Origin: BS750m-G4 sp964472195
GTDB taxonomy: Bacteria; Bacteroidota; Ignavibacteria; Tepidaquicellales; Tepidaquicellaceae
Length of the DNA: 35,096 bases
Assembly (NCBI GenBank): GCA_964472195.1
Contig: CAYYJH010000020.1
Span: forward strand, 1-35,096
Reading direction: 5' to 3'
A model generated the notes under the pieces. That model made no database searches, was not told where the DNA came from, and was given only the letters and a program-made list of their open reading frames with translations. The stretch's first letter is position 1; every line of letters starts with the position of its first letter. Both the position numbers and the translations under genes were made by a program. Positions 7,446-16,239 of the stretch are shown piece after piece.

Positions 7446-9371
7446 TTATTTTTTAAGAAATTTGAGCCAGTATTTGTTAACTATTTCTCCCTGCTCAAGT
7501 ACAATGCTTTTATCTTTTAGTGCTTTATCATACTCTAATGCTTTATCAGGATCATTAAACCAATAGGTCGGTATTGCATCAGTTACATCTTCGGTTCTTG
7601 AGAGGTAACCTTGTGGATACCCGAACTTATTTGCAAATGCAACTCTTTGTGCTGGGTAATACCAGGCCAATGCATAAGGTTGAAGATTGCATAAAATATA
7701 ATCAATCTCTTGTATTATTTTTATTCTTTCATCTCTATCGAAAGAGATATTGTATTTAATACACAGTGTGTCGATTCTTGCATCTTTTACTCCGGACCAA
7801 TTTGTGGAGTTTGGCTGGTCTGCTGTGCCTGGCCCGAAAGAACTTTCAGGATTTGGAAACACAAGTCCACCCCAGGCTGTATAGATTGCAGAGAAATTCC
7901 TCTCGTTACCAATCTTAAAACTTGTAGTTCCATCTACCTGTCTGAGGTTGAGTTTTATACCGGCATTTTTAAGATCTTCCTGAAATATTGTCAGGAATCT
8001 TTCCAAAGCTGGATGCCCAAATGGAAGGTCGAGCTCGAATATCTTACCATCTTTTACTAAATATCCATCAGCATTCTTCTCAGTCCATCCTGCTTCTGAA
8101 AGTAATTGCTGGGCTATATCGTAATCATATCTTATCTTTGGATTGTTTGGATTTTCATATACTGAGTTTGCATAGTATGAATCCAAAATTGCAGGCATAT
8201 CATAGTATAGCTTTTCGATAATTTTAGTCCGGTTAAAAAGATGAGCGATAGCTTTTCTTAAACGTATATCATCAAAAGGTGGTTTTCTCATATTAAAACA
8301 AATACCTCTAAGACCACTTGGATACTGGTTATAAATTTCTCTACGTAAAAGTAAACCTTGTTTGTATTTCTCATATTTTTCGAGTTCTCTCCAATTGTCG
8401 ATTTTTGATATTCCTGTTAAATCGATTAAATCAATTTCTCCTTTCTTGAATTTTTCAAATTCAATCCGCCTGTCAGTAACAACATCAAATCTTATAAAAT
8501 CAAAATTAAATTTCCCAATGTTTTGTTTAGCATCTTCAGCCCAGTAGTCGTTTCTTCTTCTTAGTCCTAAAGACTGACCTTTTCTTATATCTTTTTCATC
8601 AATGATGTAAGGTCCGCTACCGGGGATAAATTCAAACTGGTATTTTTCTAAATATTCTGCACCAGTTAGATTCCCGATTAAATGAGCTGGCATTATCCTC
8701 ATCGATGCTCCAAAATAGAGGAATTGTCTCCAATTTAATTCCTTAGTTTTAACCTTTACGATATATTTGCTTACAGCAACTGGTTCCTCATATTTTCCAA
8801 AGAGGATATTTGTATAAGGTGATAAAATACCTGGATCGACGAGTAATTTCCAGGATGCGATAACATCTTCAGCGACTACAGGCTTTCCATCTGCCCACCT
8901 TGCATCTGGATTAATGCGAAAGGTATACTCTCTTTTATCATCCGAAATTTTCCAGTGAGTAGCTAATTCTGGAATGAACTCTTCAGTAACAGGATCCAAA
9001 CCAAGCAGTCCTTCATATGATAATTGATATTTTATAAGATAATTAACATAAGAATTTGCATCTTTGCCTTCCATCCTGAGTGTTGGTGGGAAATCCGGAA
9101 TTGCAAGTATTATACTTCCACCTTTGATAGCATCGGGATTGCCAATTGTATTAAATTCGGTTTTTGTTTCCCAGCCTTCACCGGTGAAACCTTCGCCGCC
9201 TAATTCTGCTGGAACATTGGGATCGGCACCTGGCGGAGTATCATATTTTTTTATAGAAACTGGTTCTGTATTGAAGATTCTTGTTTGTTTGGTTTTACCG
9301 CAGCTAATAAGGAAACATGTAACTATGAATATAAGTATTGCATAACGCAGGAGGGTTAATTTATTTTCCAT
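7446..9371 (-). CDS. Periplasmic solute-binding lipoprotein, family 5 (first copy)
   Basis: First gene of the importer operon, 641 aa, strongly similar along its whole length to the next gene. The lipobox FLISC puts the lipid-modified Cys at 24. It shares the linker PNVPAELGGEGFTGEGWETK exactly with its paralogue although the DNA differs at synonymous positions, so this segment is under selection. Differences cluster in the binding-cleft region (for example around residues 180-240 and 300-400), which suggests different ligands. A 30-base inverted repeat sits directly before the start codon. The pair implies that one transporter core serves two binding proteins; this is inference from gene order. 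Confidence 0.92.
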   Translation of the reverse strand: MENKLTLLRYAILIFIVTCFLISCGKTKQTRIFNTEPVSIKKYDTPPGADPNVPAELGGEGFTGEGWETKTEFNTIGNPDAIKGGSIILAIPDFPPTLRMEGKDANSYVNYLIKYQLSYEGLLGLDPVTEEFIPELATHWKISDDKREYTFRINPDARWADGKPVVAEDVIASWKLLVDPGILSPYTNILFGKYEEPVAVSKYIVKVKTKELNWRQFLYFGASMRIMPAHLIGNLTGAEYLEKYQFEFIPGSGPYIIDEKDIRKGQSLGLRRRNDYWAEDAKQNIGKFNFDFIRFDVVTDRRIEFEKFKKGEIDLIDLTGISKIDNWRELEKYEKYKQGLLLRREIYNQYPSGLRGICFNMRKPPFDDIRLRKAIAHLFNRTKIIEKLYYDMPAILDSYYANSVYENPNNPKIRYDYDIAQQLLSEAGWTEKNADGYLVKDGKIFELDLPFGHPALERFLTIFQEDLKNAGIKLNLRQVDGTTSFKIGNERNFSAIYTAWGGLVFPNPESSFGPGTADQPNSTNWSGVKDARIDTLCIKYNISFDRDERIKIIQEIDYILCNLQPYALAWYYPAQRVAFANKFGYPQGYLSRTEDVTDAIPTYWFNDPDKALEYDKALKDKSIVLEQGEIVNKYWLKFLKK

Positions 9372-9375
9372 AAGG

Positions 9376-9405
9376 ATTATATGTTTTATAGTTTAAACAT
9401 ATAAT
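9376..9405 (-). promoter_or_regulatory. Inverted repeat next to the start of the ABC operon
   Basis: Arms of 11 bases (ATTATATGTTT and its exact inverse) flank an 8-base loop, ending 5 bases before the ATG at 9371. It could be an operator or an mRNA hairpin that masks the ribosome entry site. No classical Shine-Dalgarno is visible beyond the short AAGG/CCTT context. Confidence 0.4.
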
Positions 9406-9631
9406 TAATATACTAAATGAAATTAAAAATTAATAGTTTCTAATGAATACATTCAGAAAATAGCATTTTTGATGATTTTCAATACTGAGTTTTAAGAAAA
9501 CATAAACATTGCATAATTAATTTTATGAAATAATAATTAAATTAATAATCCTATCAGAATGTAAATCTTTATACGAAAATTATCCCCATCGGTTAATATC
9601 CTGTTAATAAAATTTCTTTATACATGTGAAA

Positions 9632-9659
9632 TTGTTTTAACTAAAAATTAGTTTATATT
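9632..9659 (+). promoter_or_regulatory. Possible promoter with internal inverted repeat
   Basis: TTGTTT (9632-9637) and TATATT (9654-9659) are spaced by 16 bases, about 30 bases before the ATG at 9689. The spacer contains the inverted repeat AACTAA-AAA-TTAGTT, a possible operator. The surrounding 317-base divergent intergenic region (9372-9688) is very AT-rich, so chance matches are likely. Confidence 0.3.
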
Positions 9660-9688
9660 AAAAATACTCCAAAATAAAAAATTACGTT

Positions 9689-11179
9689 ATGTTAAATATA
9701 AAATCTTTACTGATTTTTATAATATCAGTTACAATACATTATGCATCGTGTGGATTCAGTCAACCATTGGAACTGGTTGAAGCTTTCCCAAACTTAACTT
9801 TTACAAGACCTGTGTTCTTAACACATAGTAATGATGGAACGGACAGAATTTTTGTAGTCGAACAACGTGGAATAATAAAGGTTTTTCCAAATGACAGCAA
9901 TATAACTTCTCCAATTACTTTTATGGACATTCAGGGTAGAGTAGATGATAGTGGAAATGAAATGGGTTTACTTGGACTAGCTTTCCATCCGGATTATTCT
10001 AACAACCGATATTTCTATATTGATTATACAACTACAACTTCAGGTGTAAGAAAAACCAGGATATCGCGTTTTACAACGGTGGCTGGAAATCCAAACAAAG
10101 CCGATACGAATAGTGAGTTAATTCTAATGGAAATAACTCAACCTTACACAAATCACAACGGTGGTATGATTATGTTTGGACTCGATGGTTATTTATACAT
10201 TGGCATGGGAGACGGTGGCAGCGGGGGTGATCCGCAAAACAACGCCCAGAATTTACAAAGCCTTCTCGGAAAAATTCTACGAATAAATGTTGATACAACG
10301 GTAGGAAGCACGAACTATGGTATCCCTTCTACGAATCCATTCTACGGCAACCCGACAGCAGGTAAGGAAGAGATATTTTCAATCGGGATGAGAAATCCAT
10401 GGAGGTTTAGTCAGGATCCTGTATCGGGAAATATTTTGTGTGGTGATGTTGGTCAGAACGCATGGGAAGAAATTGATTTGATAGAAAATGGAGATAATTA
10501 TGGTTGGCGGTGCTATGAGGGTAATCATCCTTATAATACATCGGGCTGTTTGCCAGCATCCAATTATACATTTCCGATAAAAGAATATGCAAACTCAGGT
10601 CCGGATTGCTCTGTTACGGGAGGCTATATTTACAGGGGAACAAGAAGACCGGAGTTAGCAGGCAGATATATTTATGCAGATTACTGCAGCGGTAAGGTTT
10701 GGAAGTTGTTATATCAGAATGGAAATGTGAGTGAAGACCAGTTGTTGTTGACAGTACCCTGGAGTATTTCCTCTTTTGGTGTGGACCAGCATAATGAACT
10801 ATATGTTGTAAGAATGGATTTCTCCGGATCTGACAGCCGCATTTACAAGTTCAACTTAGACAGTACAGTAGGTATTGGTAACGGAAGCAGCACCATGCTA
10901 AAAAGTTTTTCATTAGAACAAAATTATCCAAACCCATTTAATCCTGAAACAAACATTACATACCACACTCCGAAGGTAAGTCATGTAAAACTAAGAGTAT
11001 ATGATTCTATCGGCAGGGTGGTCAGAACTTTGGTAAATACAACTCAGTTAGCGGGTAGTCATGTTGTTACATGGAATGGAAGAGATGACTTTGATTATAA
11101 AGTTTCAAGTGGAATTTATTTTTATTCTTTTAAATCGGATGATTTTAAAGCTACAAAAAGAATGTTACTTATCAAGTGA
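9689..11179 (+). CDS. Secreted PQQ-type glucose/sorbosone dehydrogenase-like protein with T9SS tail
   Basis: 496 aa. After an export signal (residues 1-25) comes a six-bladed GSDH propeller (about 28-385): TRPVFLTHSNDGTDRIFVVEQ, GLLGLAFHPDY, NHNGGMIMFGLDGYLYIGMGDGG, LLGKILRINVD, GMRNPWRFS, GDVGQNAWEEIDLI and GGYIYRGTRRPEL. The NHNGG His (156) corresponds to the catalytic-base region of soluble aldose dehydrogenases. Residues about 410-496 are a T9SS type A sorting domain (LEQNYPNPFNPETNI, VYDSIGRVVRTLV, SGIYFYSF, KRMLLIK). Thus it is exported across the outer membrane and cleaved or anchored there. A Cys at 21 could be a lipobox (YASC), but this is a weak match. The reaction is inferred; many relatives have untested activity. 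Confidence 0.9.
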   Translation: MLNIKSLLIFIISVTIHYASCGFSQPLELVEAFPNLTFTRPVFLTHSNDGTDRIFVVEQRGIIKVFPNDSNITSPITFMDIQGRVDDSGNEMGLLGLAFHPDYSNNRYFYIDYTTTTSGVRKTRISRFTTVAGNPNKADTNSELILMEITQPYTNHNGGMIMFGLDGYLYIGMGDGGSGGDPQNNAQNLQSLLGKILRINVDTTVGSTNYGIPSTNPFYGNPTAGKEEIFSIGMRNPWRFSQDPVSGNILCGDVGQNAWEEIDLIENGDNYGWRCYEGNHPYNTSGCLPASNYTFPIKEYANSGPDCSVTGGYIYRGTRRPELAGRYIYADYCSGKVWKLLYQNGNVSEDQLLLTVPWSISSFGVDQHNELYVVRMDFSGSDSRIYKFNLDSTVGIGNGSSTMLKSFSLEQNYPNPFNPETNITYHTPKVSHVKLRVYDSIGRVVRTLVNTTQLAGSHVVTWNGRDDFDYKVSSGIYFYSFKSDDFKATKRMLLIK

Positions 11180-11246
11180 TCAATCTCCTTTAAGACGTAA
11201 TAGGATCTTGCCTTTTTCTAAGTAAATTTTTCATTTTATGAATCTG

Positions 11247-11269
11247 TAGCATGGCGTCGAACCATGCTA
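11247..11269. repeat. Short intergenic palindrome
   Basis: TAGCATGG and its inverse flank the 7-base loop CGTCGAA, in the 100-base gap between two plus-strand genes. It is followed by TCATTTTTA, so it might act as a weak plus-strand terminator. It may also be one of the short dispersed palindromes seen elsewhere in this window. Confidence 0.55.
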
Positions 11270-11279
11270 TCATTTTTAT

Positions 11280-13067
11280 ATGGTCAGCTTTTATAATTAT
11301 TTTTTTAATAGTAAGAATAATGTGAGATGTTTATATTTATTATCAAGTTTGGAAAAGAAAACAGAACCCATATCGGTATTTGATACGACCTTCGTTGTTT
11401 GTGATGTAGAAACAACAGGTCTCTCTGCATCGCTCAACAGGATTACGGAGATATCCCTGATAAAAATTTATAATGGTGAGTTCATAGGTAAGTATACAAC
11501 TCTAATCAATCCCCAGCAGCACATTCCAAAAGAAATAACACGATTAACTGGAATTACGAACGAGGATGTATTCAATAAACCAACTTTTGAACAGGTTGCA
11601 AATGAAATAGTATCATTCATATCGAGTGATGATAATGGTTACGGAACTGTTTTTGTCGGTCATAATGTAAGTTTCGATTATAAGTTTTTACGGGAATCTT
11701 TTTACAGGATGTCACAGCCGATAGATTTTAATATTAAGACTTTATGCACTTGCAAACTTGCACGCAGACTTCTAAGAAGAATCAAAAGTAAATCTCTTCC
11801 GAATGTTGCAGCACATCTTGGTATTTCACAAAGGAAAAAGCACAGAGCTTACGATGATTCATATACAACTGTTCAAGTACTGTTGCACTTTCTCGAATTG
11901 TTACAGAATGAGTATGACATAAGTACAACGGAGGAACTGCTGAAATATCAGAACACTAAGATTTACAGCGAAGATAGGAAATCCCCTGCACTAAAAAGAC
12001 TCAACATTAATTTAAAAGATATACCAAAATTGCCGGGTGTATATTTTATGAAAAGCAGGTCGGGTGAGGTAATATATATAGGAAAAGCAAAGAATCTTAA
12101 GGAAAGACTTTCTTCTTATTTCCATTACAACTCTGAATTTCCTGCAAAGGTTAGAAAGTTAGTTGCAAACATACACGACCTGGAATACGAAACAACTAAT
12201 TCAGAACTATCGGCTCTAATACTCGAATCGAAATTAATCAAGAAATACAAACCGAGATTTAATTCCGCTATAAAACGATTTCGATACCATCCCTTCTTAA
12301 AAATTGATATTCAAAATGATTATCCAAAAGTAGAAAAAGTGTACGAGATCGAAAACGACGGTGCGAATTATTACGGACCATTCTCGAGCGGTATGACCGT
12401 CAATAAGCTGTTAAAAGATATTAACGATAAATTCCGATTACGTATGTGCGAAGATAAATATTTGAAAGCAAGCAAGGAACATTCAACTTGTATGTATCTT
12501 GACATAGGAAAGTGTGACGCACCCTGTAATTATACGATGTCAAAAAAAGCCTACAGAGAGGAAGTCAATAAAGTGCATGATTATATTACGAGTTATGATG
12601 AACATTCTGCACATAAATTATACAAGTCTTTAATGGAAAAGTTAGCAGAACAGGAGGAGTTTGAGAAAGCTGCTTCGGTTCGTGACAGGCTTCAGGATAT
12701 TGAAAAGGTGTTGAGTTATCAGAAAGTGATTACATCTGCAATTAATAACAAAAAGATAATTATAAAATGTGACAGCGATTCATACAGGGAATTATTTTTT
12801 ATACATAACGGAAAACTATTGAACACGTATGTAATTAATAAAGAAAACGAGTTTGATGAAAGGAATATATTTGAAGAATTAAATGATATGTCTGAATATC
12901 TCTTCTTTTCTCTCAGTAAATATTTAAAGCATAAATATACACGCGAAGAACTTGACGAGATCAAAGTTATATCAAACTGGCTTGCATTGAACAGGGACAG
13001 GAACCGGGTATTGGAGCTTAAGGAATCACATACAAAAGAAGAAGTATTACAATTTATGAATGCATAA
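11280..13067 (+). CDS. DnaQ-like exonuclease fused to the N-terminal half of UvrC
   Basis: 595 aa in three parts. Residues about 36-210 are a DEDDh 3'-5' exonuclease: D42 and E44 in DVETTG, D133 in HNVSFDYKF, H188 and D193 in HRAYDDSYT. Residues about 249-330 are a GIY-YIG nuclease (GVY at 253-255, YIG at 266-268, Arg 276, and a Glu near 316 in LILESKLIKKY). Next comes a UvrC-type four-cysteine segment (C390, C404, C412, C416, ending KCDAPC) that in UvrC binds an iron-sulfur cluster, and a UVR motif (about 446-478, EFEKAASVRDRL). The RNase H-like second nuclease and helix-hairpin-helix domains of UvrC are absent. This matches the Cho-like exonuclease fusions known in other phyla; it could make a 3' incision and trim DNA in repair. 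Confidence 0.9.
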   Translation: MVSFYNYFFNSKNNVRCLYLLSSLEKKTEPISVFDTTFVVCDVETTGLSASLNRITEISLIKIYNGEFIGKYTTLINPQQHIPKEITRLTGITNEDVFNKPTFEQVANEIVSFISSDDNGYGTVFVGHNVSFDYKFLRESFYRMSQPIDFNIKTLCTCKLARRLLRRIKSKSLPNVAAHLGISQRKKHRAYDDSYTTVQVLLHFLELLQNEYDISTTEELLKYQNTKIYSEDRKSPALKRLNINLKDIPKLPGVYFMKSRSGEVIYIGKAKNLKERLSSYFHYNSEFPAKVRKLVANIHDLEYETTNSELSALILESKLIKKYKPRFNSAIKRFRYHPFLKIDIQNDYPKVEKVYEIENDGANYYGPFSSGMTVNKLLKDINDKFRLRMCEDKYLKASKEHSTCMYLDIGKCDAPCNYTMSKKAYREEVNKVHDYITSYDEHSAHKLYKSLMEKLAEQEEFEKAASVRDRLQDIEKVLSYQKVITSAINNKKIIIKCDSDSYRELFFIHNGKLLNTYVINKENEFDERNIFEELNDMSEYLFFSLSKYLKHKYTREELDEIKVISNWLALNRDRNRVLELKESHTKEEVLQFMNA

Positions 13068-13189
13068 AAATATTTTGTGTAACTTAATGCTTTGGCGTAT
13101 TATCACATAGTGACCACTTCGTGGGTGGCAAAGATTAATCACAAGGTACTTAATAGCAAAATACAGTAAAAGTATTAGAATCATATAAA

Positions 13190-13714
13190 ATGAAAAAAGG
13201 TTTTGTACAGATATATACGGGAAACGGTAAGGGTAAGACAACCGCAGCAATCGGTCAGGCTGTCAGGGCAGCAGGACATGGACTGAAGTCGTATATTGTA
13301 CAATTTATGAAAAGCCACCCGTACGGTGAAGTGGAAAATCTGAAGAACTTGAAACAGTGGATTACATTGGAGCAGTTCGGCAGTGATGAGTTTGTTTTAA
13401 AAAGAAAACACCCTGATAAAAAAGATGTTGAAGATGCTCACAAAGCAATTTCTTATGCAAGGGAAAAAATGATGAGCGAAATGTATGATTTAATAATTCT
13501 CGATGAGGTGTGTGTCGCAATTTATTTTAAATTGTTGAATGTAAATGAAGTCTTAAAATTAATTGAAGATAAACCGGAAAGGATAGAATTAATTCTCACA
13601 GGTCGTTATTGTCCAACAGAATTATTGGCTAAAGCAGATTTAGTAACAGAAATGAAGGAAGTTAAACATTATTATCAAAAAGGTATCATAGCAAGGGAAG
13701 GCATTGAATCATAA
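13190..13714 (+). CDS. cobO: ATP:cob(I)alamin adenosyltransferase, CobA/BtuR/CobO family
   Basis: Transfers the adenosyl group of ATP to the cobalt of a reduced corrinoid, making coenzyme B12. The 174-aa length is normal. Residues 9-18 form the P-loop (YTGNGKGKTT), followed by YIVQFMK, a Walker-B-like LIILDEVCVAI and the family motif ELILTGRYCP near residue 140. No other cobalamin gene is in the window and no B12 riboswitch is evident in the 122-base upstream gap, which holds a small palindrome around 13114-13124 instead. It is followed after 13 bases by a phosphoesterase gene, probably co-transcribed without functional link. Confidence 0.93.
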   Translation: MKKGFVQIYTGNGKGKTTAAIGQAVRAAGHGLKSYIVQFMKSHPYGEVENLKNLKQWITLEQFGSDEFVLKRKHPDKKDVEDAHKAISYAREKMMSEMYDLIILDEVCVAIYFKLLNVNEVLKLIEDKPERIELILTGRYCPTELLAKADLVTEMKEVKHYYQKGIIAREGIES

Positions 13715-13727
13715 AACATTAAAATAA

Positions 13728-14864
13728 ATGAGAAAAATTAGAATCATTTGTATCGTTCTATTTGCAGTCATCATATCAGTTAAGACTGTTCGTACTCAGG
13801 AGTTCAAATTCATAGCAATGACAGATAGCAGGGGAGCTTATAACGGTGTCAATGAACCCGTCTTATCTGATTTTATTCAGCACATTTTAAAAAAGCAGAA
13901 AGATGCAAAGTTCTTACTATTCCCGGGAGATATGGTTAACGGCAGCAGTACTGACCCTGAAAACACTGTCAGACAATTAGAGCACTGGAAAAATATAATG
14001 ACTCCCATATATAATAATCGTTTTATGATAGAACCAAAAGTATATGTTACTGTTGGTAACCATGAAATTAATCACAGGTATGATGAGGATAATTTTAGAA
14101 AACAATTTCCATACTTACCGCAAAACGGACCGGAAGATGAAAAAGGATTAACATATTCATTCGATTACAATGATGCACATTTTGTTTTTATTACATGCAA
14201 CAGGTGGTATTATGGTGACCTGAATGATACCACCGATGACAGAAGGGATTGGCGGTACATAAAACATCTTGAATGGCTGAGTAGTGATCTTAAAAAAGCA
14301 AGAGAAAGAGGTTCAAAATGGATTTTTGTTTTAAGCCATGAACCAACATTTCCTATCGGCGGTCATTTAAGAGACTGTTTACCAAATTTAGGAGGGAACT
14401 TAACACTTCCATTAAGTATAATTAGGCTGTGGTATTTAAAACAAAGGGATGCGTTCTGGAAAATTCTTACAGATAACTATGTTACAGCTTACATATGCGG
14501 GCATGAGCATTTATATGGGCGACAGAATGTTGAAGGAGTTTATCAAATTGTAACGGGTAGTGCCGGTGCTCCGATATATAATTTTAATCCGACCTACAGC
14601 AAGAACAATGATAATGCATCCGGATTTGAAATGTCATACAATGATGCACTTCCATACTATGAAGTTCTTAATTACAACTATGGACCGGGCAAAAATTCTC
14701 AGCGATCGGATGATTTTGTCGGGTACGGAGCATTTAATTATACTGTGTTTGATGTTAAAGATGATAAAGTTATAGTAAATGTGTATGGTGCTTTTCCCAA
14801 AGCAGACAACAATTCCGAGATGGGAAGTGGAATAAATATAATTGATACTTTTGTAATTGAATAA
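13728..14864 (+). CDS. Exported calcineurin-like metallophosphoesterase
   Basis: 378 aa with a signal peptide (KIRIICIVLFAVIISV, cleavage near residue 24). Metal-ligand motifs are in order: D33 (TDSRG, in place of the usual DxH), GDM with D68, GNHE with N111 and H112, SHEP with H204, and GHEH with H259 and H261. The His of motif I is replaced by Arg, a variation met in a subset of this superfamily. Tyr/Asn-rich loops in the C-terminal third may shape a substrate pocket. Likely substrate is a phosphoester outside the cytoplasm; purple-acid-phosphatase-like activity is only a guess. No sorting domain or lipobox is seen, so it is probably periplasmic. Confidence 0.88.
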   Translation: MRKIRIICIVLFAVIISVKTVRTQEFKFIAMTDSRGAYNGVNEPVLSDFIQHILKKQKDAKFLLFPGDMVNGSSTDPENTVRQLEHWKNIMTPIYNNRFMIEPKVYVTVGNHEINHRYDEDNFRKQFPYLPQNGPEDEKGLTYSFDYNDAHFVFITCNRWYYGDLNDTTDDRRDWRYIKHLEWLSSDLKKARERGSKWIFVLSHEPTFPIGGHLRDCLPNLGGNLTLPLSIIRLWYLKQRDAFWKILTDNYVTAYICGHEHLYGRQNVEGVYQIVTGSAGAPIYNFNPTYSKNNDNASGFEMSYNDALPYYEVLNYNYGPGKNSQRSDDFVGYGAFNYTVFDVKDDKVIVNVYGAFPKADNNSEMGSGINIIDTFVIE

Positions 14865-14895
14865 GGGAAGTATTTTTCACTGAGAACTAATTACA

Positions 14896-15987
14896 TCATC
14901 TAATTCTTCTGTATATTTGAATCCATTCATTTCCTAACGGAACACCATTCGAAGTAGTACTTCCAAAACCACTGAAAATAGTAGGAGGTTGAAGACCTTG
15001 AACAGGCGGTTGTATCTGTATTATCTCAAGTGTTAGAACAGAATCAGCTCTGAAAATTCCTTTCTGAGTTACAATTTCGGGTGAAGTTTGGTAGAGGATT
15101 ATTTGTTTGATTCCTGCTGAAGAATTCGAATCGGTGGTCTGAAAGGTTCCAGTTAATGTTATTGAAACAAAATCACTGTCCTTTGCATTTATGCTGTAAG
15201 TATTATCATCATTAAAATCAGCTTGAATCTTTATAAATCTATAAGGAGCTTTTCTTAAAGCAGGAGCAATATCATTTTCTATGGATATCCAGAGGTTTTC
15301 TGTAAGAGCATTTTTTGGTAAAGGTATTACTGAAATTGTATCAGACTTTCTACCTTCGCCGAGACTGTTTACCGCAGAGATAGAATAATGATAAGTATTA
15401 TAAGACACCAGGGCAGTGTCAGATATATTTTTTATATTTGCATTCACTTCTTTTAATAAAATCATATTCCCGGTTGAATTTCGTCTGTAAATTCTGTAAT
15501 GTGTAATCGGAGAAAGACCTTCTGAATACGGTATCATCCACGACAATGACACGCTGTTTAAACCTGCGGTGATTTGCACATTTCTTGGCTCAGAAGGAGT
15601 GAAATTTGTCATAGCAGGTCTTACGCAAATTTGATTTGACCTTTCACTTTCTCCTTTATTGTTGACAGCGGTTATATAAAAATAATATGCAGTTCCATTA
15701 GTGAGATTCGAGTCGTTATATGTAAATGTATTGGAAGAAACGCTTGCAATTAAAGCTCCATTCCCGGTACTTTGACTTCTGTAAATCCTGAATTCAGTAA
15801 TTGCAGAACCGCCATTGTTCAAAGGAAACTGCCATCTGAGATAAGCTATTTTATCGCCCGGGGCAACGGAGAGGTTTTGAGGAGAAGAAGGAGTTCGTGA
15901 TTCTGATTCGATGAAAGCTTCATAATCCGAACAATTAAATAATACGAATGGAAAAAGTAATATTATTAGTATGAAAAGCTTTTGCAT
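14896..15987 (-). CDS. Lipoprotein with two fibronectin type III domains
   Basis: The reading frame opens with a TTG at 16014, but the ATG at 15987 gives a compact lipoprotein signal (KLFILIILLFPFVLFNC) and is chosen as start, giving 363 aa. Residues about 33-125 and 130-222 (from the ATG) are two fibronectin III domains: PSSPQNLSVAPGD, LRWQFPLNNGGSAITEFRIYRS, YFYITAVNNKGES and, in the second, PSEPRNVQITAGL, LSWMIPYSEGLSPITHYRIYRR, YHYSISAVNSLGEG. The C-terminal 140 residues form an uncharacterised beta-rich domain with repeated hydrophobic strands. Function is probably adhesion or surface scaffolding. It is convergent with the phosphoesterase gene. Confidence 0.85.
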   Translation of the reverse strand: MQKLFILIILLFPFVLFNCSDYEAFIESESRTPSSPQNLSVAPGDKIAYLRWQFPLNNGGSAITEFRIYRSQSTGNGALIASVSSNTFTYNDSNLTNGTAYYFYITAVNNKGESERSNQICVRPAMTNFTPSEPRNVQITAGLNSVSLSWMIPYSEGLSPITHYRIYRRNSTGNMILLKEVNANIKNISDTALVSYNTYHYSISAVNSLGEGRKSDTISVIPLPKNALTENLWISIENDIAPALRKAPYRFIKIQADFNDDNTYSINAKDSDFVSITLTGTFQTTDSNSSAGIKQIILYQTSPEIVTQKGIFRADSVLTLEIIQIQPPVQGLQPPTIFSGFGSTTSNGVPLGNEWIQIYRRIR

Positions 15988-16178
15988 AATATTAATATGA
16001 AGAAATCGGTTCAAGTTAATGCTAAATTTTAATAATAGAAACTGATTTATGAACAGGGATTAGCGTATGTTGAGTTTAGGAGGGATTCATATAAAGGCTC
16101 AAAGAAATAATATGTAGCGATGGTACAATTCCGCCAGCAACTTCGAATCGGTAGGTAGAACTGCTGATACCACTCAAC

Positions 16179-16212
16179 AAAAAAACCACCCATTCTTTAG
16201 AACAGGTGGTTT
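16179..16212 (-). terminator. Intrinsic terminator of dnaK
   Basis: On the minus strand AAACCACC and GGTGGTTT form an 8-bp stem around a 14-base loop, immediately followed by a run of T (complement of A at 16179-16185). It lies 28 bases past the dnaK stop. Confidence 0.85.
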
Positions 16213-16239
16213 GATATTTTAATTTACTTTTCTTTATTT

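Noticed and set aside
7574..8547. Several plus-strand ORFs opposite the binding protein gene
   Set aside because: They overlap one another and a strongly conserved minus-strand gene; low-complexity translations rich in Ser, Ile and Leu.
13068..13189. Cobalamin riboswitch before cobO
   Set aside because: The gap is only 122 bases and shows no B12-box or multi-helix core; just one tiny palindrome.
13047..13250. Minus-strand ORF across the cobO start
   Set aside because: It overlaps the P-loop codons of cobO and has no recognisable feature.
16012..16014. TTG start of the fibronectin lipoprotein
   Set aside because: It would add nine residues before a signal peptide that begins perfectly at the ATG 15987.
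16015..16239. Gene in the gap between the fibronectin lipoprotein and dnaK
   Set aside because: Apart from the dnaK terminator no start with supported coding sequence is seen.
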